Below are positions 4,989 through 8,008 of a stretch of DNA of 8,008 bases, one piece after another (the stretch's first letter is position 1; each line of letters starts with the position of its first letter). Position numbers and translations under genes: made by a program. The DNA comes from JADHUC01 sp964617665 (lineage in GTDB: Bacteria; Planctomycetota; Planctomycetia; Pirellulales; Pirellulaceae): contig CAZUAH010000609.1 of assembly GCA_964617665.1 (NCBI GenBank), positions 1 to 8,008 on the forward strand, read 5' to 3'. The notes under the pieces are model-generated. The model saw only the letters and a list, made by a program, of their open reading frames with translations, was not told the origin of the DNA and made no database searches.

Positions 4989-7829
4989 TTGAATCCAACC
5001 GACGAAAGTACCGACAAGCCCGTTCACGTCATCGCTTGCGGTGTGCTGGCCGTCGATCTTCGCCGTATCTGTCAACGGATTGGTGCCGCGACGACGATGG
5101 AGTTCCTGCCTGGAGGATTGCATTCCCAACCCGACGAACTGCGGCGACGTTTGCAGGAGCGGATTGACGAGGTCTCCGCCACAACCAACGCAGGCCGAAT
5201 TGTCGTGGGTTACGGCGTGTGTGGCCTGGGGACGGTGGGGCTTCACGCACGAAGCGTTCCCCTTGCGATCCCGCGAGTGAACGATTGCATCGCCCTCTTC
5301 CTAGGATCGGACGCTGCATACCACGAGCAATTCTCGCGTTATCCAGGCACCTACTACCTATCGGCAGGTTGGGTCGAGGAAAAGACGCAACCGCATTCGA
5401 TGGACGATGGCCCGATCCATTGCGGCCCCGACTGCTACACGTTTGAGCACCTGGTTGAACGATACGGTCACGAGAACGCATCGGCGATTCGCAACTTCCT
5501 GAACAGTTGGCAAAAAAACTACCAACGAGCCGCTTTCATCGACACCGGCGCTCAAGGTCATCGGCAGAAGTATGCGGAACTAGCCAAAGCGATGGCCGCC
5601 GAATTCGGCTGGGAGTACGAAGAGATCACTGGATCGGACGAGCTATTGTCGAGATTGATAACAGAGCAACAATCGACTGACGACGTGCTGTTGGTCCCTG
5701 AACATCATGTCACGGCTCATGATCCGGTCAGCAGGACATTGACCGCCGTGCCGGTTTGGGAGATCGACCGATCGACATCGCTTGCCGATCACACGTTGGT
5801 CTTCGAGCAAGAACGCACTGACGAAGACTCCGGACCGGACGCCGCCGTTCGTTTGGGATTGGGAATCGACGCTGGCGGCACCTACACCGATGTGGTCCTG
5901 TACGATTTCAGCAGCGACGAGTTGCTGCAAAAGGCGAAATCGCTGACAACAAAATGGGACTTCACTATCGGAATTGGCAGAGCCCTTGACCAACTGGACT
6001 CGGCGCTGTTGGAACGAGTGGATCTGGTTTCCATATCCACCACATTGGCAACAAATGCCATCGTGGAAGGCCGCGGCCAGAAAGTCGGCTTACTCATCTT
6101 CCCGCCATACGGCCTTTTCGATTCTTCGGACATCATGTACCGCCCTATCGGTATCTTGGAGGGCAAGCTCGAAGTCGACGGGCGCGAACTGGCACCGGTC
6201 AACCGAGAGTTGGCGCGGCGCGAAATTCGACGGTTGCTCGACGAGGAGCAGGTGAGTGCGTTCGCCGTATCCGGCTACGGCAGCCACTCGAATCCGGCTC
6301 ATGAACTTGAGGTCAAGGAGATCATCCAGCAGGAGACTTCATTCAGCGTCACATGCGCGCACGAACTGTCCGACAAGAGCAACTACCGCATTCGCTCCGT
6401 AACCGCCGCATTGAATGCCGGCATTATTCCGTGTTTGGAGTCTTTTCTGGACGACGCCGACACAGCCCTGCGCGGGCGCGGAATCACAGCGCCGCGAGTG
6501 GTTGTCCGCAGCGACGGCACGCTGATGAGCTTGCCCGTGGCACGCCGGCGGCCAATCGAGACGATTCTCTCCGGGCCTGCTGCGAGCGTCGCCGGAGCGA
6601 GTTATTTGGCAGGGCTGGAACATGCGATGGTGGTCGACATGGGTGGCACAACGACCGACACGGCCACGATTCGCGATGGCGTCGTTCAAATATGCCGCGA
6701 AGGGGCGTCGGTCGGCGGATGGAAAACGCACGTGGGCGCGCTCGACCTGCAAACGGTTGGCCTGGGCGGCGATAGCCTGATTGCGCGTGAACGCAACGGG
6801 CAACTTCAGATCGGCCCGTTGCGAGTTGCCCCCGTGGCCTGGATGTTTCGCAACGGTTGCGATGGAGAGCGAGCGCTTGATTGGCTAGACGCAAATCTGA
6901 ATCGCTTTCGCAGATCGACGCGAGGGATGGAACTGCTCGCCGCCACCGACGTAAACGGCAACGGCCAATTGACCGACAGAGAGACGCGGCTCTTGGATGC
7001 TCTTGCGGGCGGTCCGTGCAGCGTAGACGAGCTTGCCGAATGTCTCGATACGTCGAATTGGCGATATCTTCCCTTGGAGCGGCTCGAACAACAGTACCTG
7101 ATTCAGCGTTCCGCCCTGACGCCAACGGACCTGCTGCACGCCGCCGGTGATTTGGAGCTTTGGAATCCGGACGCCTCGAAAAGGTTCTGCGATTTCTATT
7201 GCCGGTTGCTGGATGTGTCACAACGAGAGTTTGCACGAATAGTCCACGACCTGATTGTGCGACGGCTGGCGACCGAGTTGCTGAAGAAGCAGCTTGCGGA
7301 GACTTCCGAGAGCGACGAGATGGAATCCTCGACGCTGGTCGATAATTGGCTGAGCGGCGGAAACGGCGACTATCAAATCCGCATCGGGCTGAAGTATCCG
7401 ATCGTAGGAATCGGCGCTCCGGTTCACGTCTACCTGCGAGACCTCGCCGATCTCCTGGAAACGGAACCGATTCTTCCGCCCGACGCCGATGTGGCCAACG
7501 CGATCGGCGCGATCACCAGCCGAGTTTTCATTCAGAAGAAAGTCGAAATCGCGCCGGCCGAGCATGGCCAGTATCTTGTAGCAGGACTTGCCGACGCGCC
7601 GGCCTTCGCCGATTTTCAGGACGCGCAGCGATTCGCAATCGACGAGTTGACGCGGATCATGCGCGACCAAGCAAAGGAAGCCGGTACTAGCGAGACGCGA
7701 GTCGAGATCCTGCTACACGACCGCGTGGCACCGTTGGCCGACGGAGGCCAAATCTTCATCTGCCGCGATCTGACCGCACGCCTATCCGGCAGACCGGATG
7801 TAGCGCGACTGGTCGATACCGTGATCTGA
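4989..7829 (+). CDS. DUF1638 - hydantoinase/oxoprolinase (HyuA-type) fusion protein
   Basis: This 946-residue protein has two parts. Residues 13 to about 260 match DUF1638: HVIACGVLAVDL (13-24), FLPGGLHSQPDELRRRLQ (39-56), GYGVCGLGTVGL (74-85), IPRVNDCIALFLGS (94-107), YPGTYYLSAGW (118-128). An acidic linker (about 275-287) joins it to a HyuA-type ASKHA ATPase: phosphate-1 motif GIDAGGTYTD (292-301), STTLATNAIVEGRG (350-363), GPAASVAGA (529-537), phosphate-2 VVDMGGTTTD (548-557) and VGLGGDS (590-596). Residues 654-665 form an EF-hand-like loop. About 662-712 look like a winged-helix insert ending in RSALTPTDLLHAAG (707-720). The HyuA part alone (about 660 residues) is of normal HyuA length, so this looks like a true fusion. 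HyuA proteins use ATP to activate cyclic amides, usually with a separate HyuB, which is absent here. DUF1638 is uncharacterised and, as I recall, lies near corrinoid methyltransferase genes. The only standard start between an in-frame stop at 4938 and the DUF1638 domain is TTG 4989, with AGGA at 4973-4976. The protein is soluble, and its substrate is unknown. Confidence 0.88.
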   Translation: MNPTDESTDKPVHVIACGVLAVDLRRICQRIGAATTMEFLPGGLHSQPDELRRRLQERIDEVSATTNAGRIVVGYGVCGLGTVGLHARSVPLAIPRVNDCIALFLGSDAAYHEQFSRYPGTYYLSAGWVEEKTQPHSMDDGPIHCGPDCYTFEHLVERYGHENASAIRNFLNSWQKNYQRAAFIDTGAQGHRQKYAELAKAMAAEFGWEYEEITGSDELLSRLITEQQSTDDVLLVPEHHVTAHDPVSRTLTAVPVWEIDRSTSLADHTLVFEQERTDEDSGPDAAVRLGLGIDAGGTYTDVVLYDFSSDELLQKAKSLTTKWDFTIGIGRALDQLDSALLERVDLVSISTTLATNAIVEGRGQKVGLLIFPPYGLFDSSDIMYRPIGILEGKLEVDGRELAPVNRELARREIRRLLDEEQVSAFAVSGYGSHSNPAHELEVKEIIQQETSFSVTCAHELSDKSNYRIRSVTAALNAGIIPCLESFLDDADTALRGRGITAPRVVVRSDGTLMSLPVARRRPIETILSGPAASVAGASYLAGLEHAMVVDMGGTTTDTATIRDGVVQICREGASVGGWKTHVGALDLQTVGLGGDSLIARERNGQLQIGPLRVAPVAWMFRNGCDGERALDWLDANLNRFRRSTRGMELLAATDVNGNGQLTDRETRLLDALAGGPCSVDELAECLDTSNWRYLPLERLEQQYLIQRSALTPTDLLHAAGDLELWNPDASKRFCDFYCRLLDVSQREFARIVHDLIVRRLATELLKKQLAETSESDEMESSTLVDNWLSGGNGDYQIRIGLKYPIVGIGAPVHVYLRDLADLLETEPILPPDADVANAIGAITSRVFIQKKVEIAPAEHGQYLVAGLADAPAFADFQDAQRFAIDELTRIMRDQAKEAGTSETRVEILLHDRVAPLADGGQIFICRDLTARLSGRPDVARLVDTVI

Positions 7830-7831
7830 GG

Positions 7832-7873
7832 ATGACTGGGAAGTCGACGAGCAAGACCCCACGGCTTTCGGGA
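7832..7873 (+). CDS. possible start of a downstream gene, cut off by anomalous sequence
   Basis: An ATG at 7832, two nt after the TGA of the large gene, opens a frame reading MTGKSTSKTPRLSG before it runs into the G-rich block at 7874. The frame stays open to the window end only because that block contains no A or T. The tight spacing would suit a translationally coupled partner such as a second subunit, but GAGG at 7828-7831 touches the ATG and is too close to be a good binding site. Too little sequence remains to identify it. Confidence 0.2.
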
Positions 7874-7953
7874 GGGGGGGGGGGGGCGGGGCGGGGCGGC
7901 CGGGGGGGGGGCCCCCGGGGCCGGGGCCCCCCCCCGGCCCCCCCCGCGGGGCC
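7874..7953. repeat. 80-nt pure G/C low-complexity block, probable artefact
   Basis: No A or T occurs over 80 nt. It opens with 13 G in a row (7874-7886), then GGGG units separated by single C. A fold-back follows: GGCC, ten G and five C (7898-7916) face four G, nine C and GGCC (7923-7939) as near reverse complements. The composition is unlike every other part of the window. It is most simply a homopolymer or fold-back error or a false join near a contig end. If real, it would be an extreme quadruplex- or hairpin-forming sequence. Confidence 0.85.
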
Positions 7954-8008
7954 ACGTCCTGGTCGCCGAGGGGGAACCGGGCGAGGTGAGGCTGGTGCTC
8001 GCCGATCT
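7954..8008. other. GC-rich terminal fragment, probably foreign to the rest
   Basis: After the G/C block the last 55 nt stay unusually GC-rich. Read from 7950, the frame is open (GHVLVAEGEPGEVRLVLAD) with G or C at 17 of 19 third positions, well above the genes to the left. This fits a chimeric piece from a high-GC genome. It is too short to name a product. Confidence 0.5.

Noticed and set aside
4743..5246. A 167-codon minus-strand open frame crossing the divergent intergenic region
   Set aside because: It overlaps both the start of the DUF1559-like gene and the DUF1638 coding region, has no recognisable domain, and reads as a shadow of the real genes.
6484..7236. A 250-codon minus-strand frame inside the fusion gene
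   Set aside because: Arginine- and proline-rich translation with no domain, antisense to conserved HyuA sequence; a shadow frame.
7874..7953. The G/C block as a strong natural terminator of the fusion gene
   Set aside because: There is no T-run after it, the composition is unlike the rest of the DNA, and it looks more like an assembly artefact.
1..8008. CRISPR arrays, tRNA or rRNA genes, insertion sequences and prophage genes
   Set aside because: No regularly spaced repeats, cloverleaf-type sequence, transposase motifs or flanking target duplications were seen on either strand.

Overview
This window most likely comes from a planctomycete, probably a Pirellulales-type lineage. The main reasons are two tandem genes of the DUF1559 family, which is strongly expanded in Planctomycetota, a moderate GC content (high 50s percent by eye), small lone hypothetical and lipoprotein genes, and a GAATTC-rich palindrome of a kind I recall from intergenic DNA of this group. 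The assignment is inference; no RNA marker is present.

Layout from left to right. (1) 94-585 (+) is a small protein of unknown function. (2) 586-918 is a gene-free stretch with a near-perfect 58-nt hairpin at 770-827. (3) 919-2085 (+) encodes a DUF4432 (aldose 1-epimerase-like) protein. Its 3' side carries two short stem-loops and an intrinsic terminator at 2186-2206 that abuts the ribosome binding site of the next gene. (4) 2222-2611 (+) encodes a short lipoprotein with an NTF2-like look. (5) 4762-2601 (-) is a two-gene operon of paralogous membrane proteins with DUF1559-like domains. They have multi-pass N-termini instead of the usual pilin-type leader, and the last one overlaps the lipoprotein gene tail-to-tail by 11 nt. 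(6) 4989-7829 (+) is a large gene, divergent from that operon, encoding an apparent fusion of a DUF1638 domain and a complete HyuA-type hydantoinase/oxoprolinase ATPase module, with an EF-hand-like loop and a possible winged-helix segment inserted. (7) 7874-8008 is anomalous: 80 nt with no A or T, almost self-complementary, then 55 nt of very GC-rich DNA. It is best read as an assembly or sequencing artefact or a chimeric end. A downstream gene may begin at 7832 but is lost in it.

The genes do not form one pathway. The item most worth following is the DUF1638-HyuA fusion. As I recall, both families occur as separate proteins near corrinoid-dependent methyltransferase genes in methanogens and acetogens, so a one-polypeptide version in a planctomycete suggests an ATP-dependent accessory or reactivation factor for a corrinoid enzyme or a related C1 or amide pathway. 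No partner (HyuB, corrinoid protein, methyltransferase) is in the window, so this remains a hypothesis.
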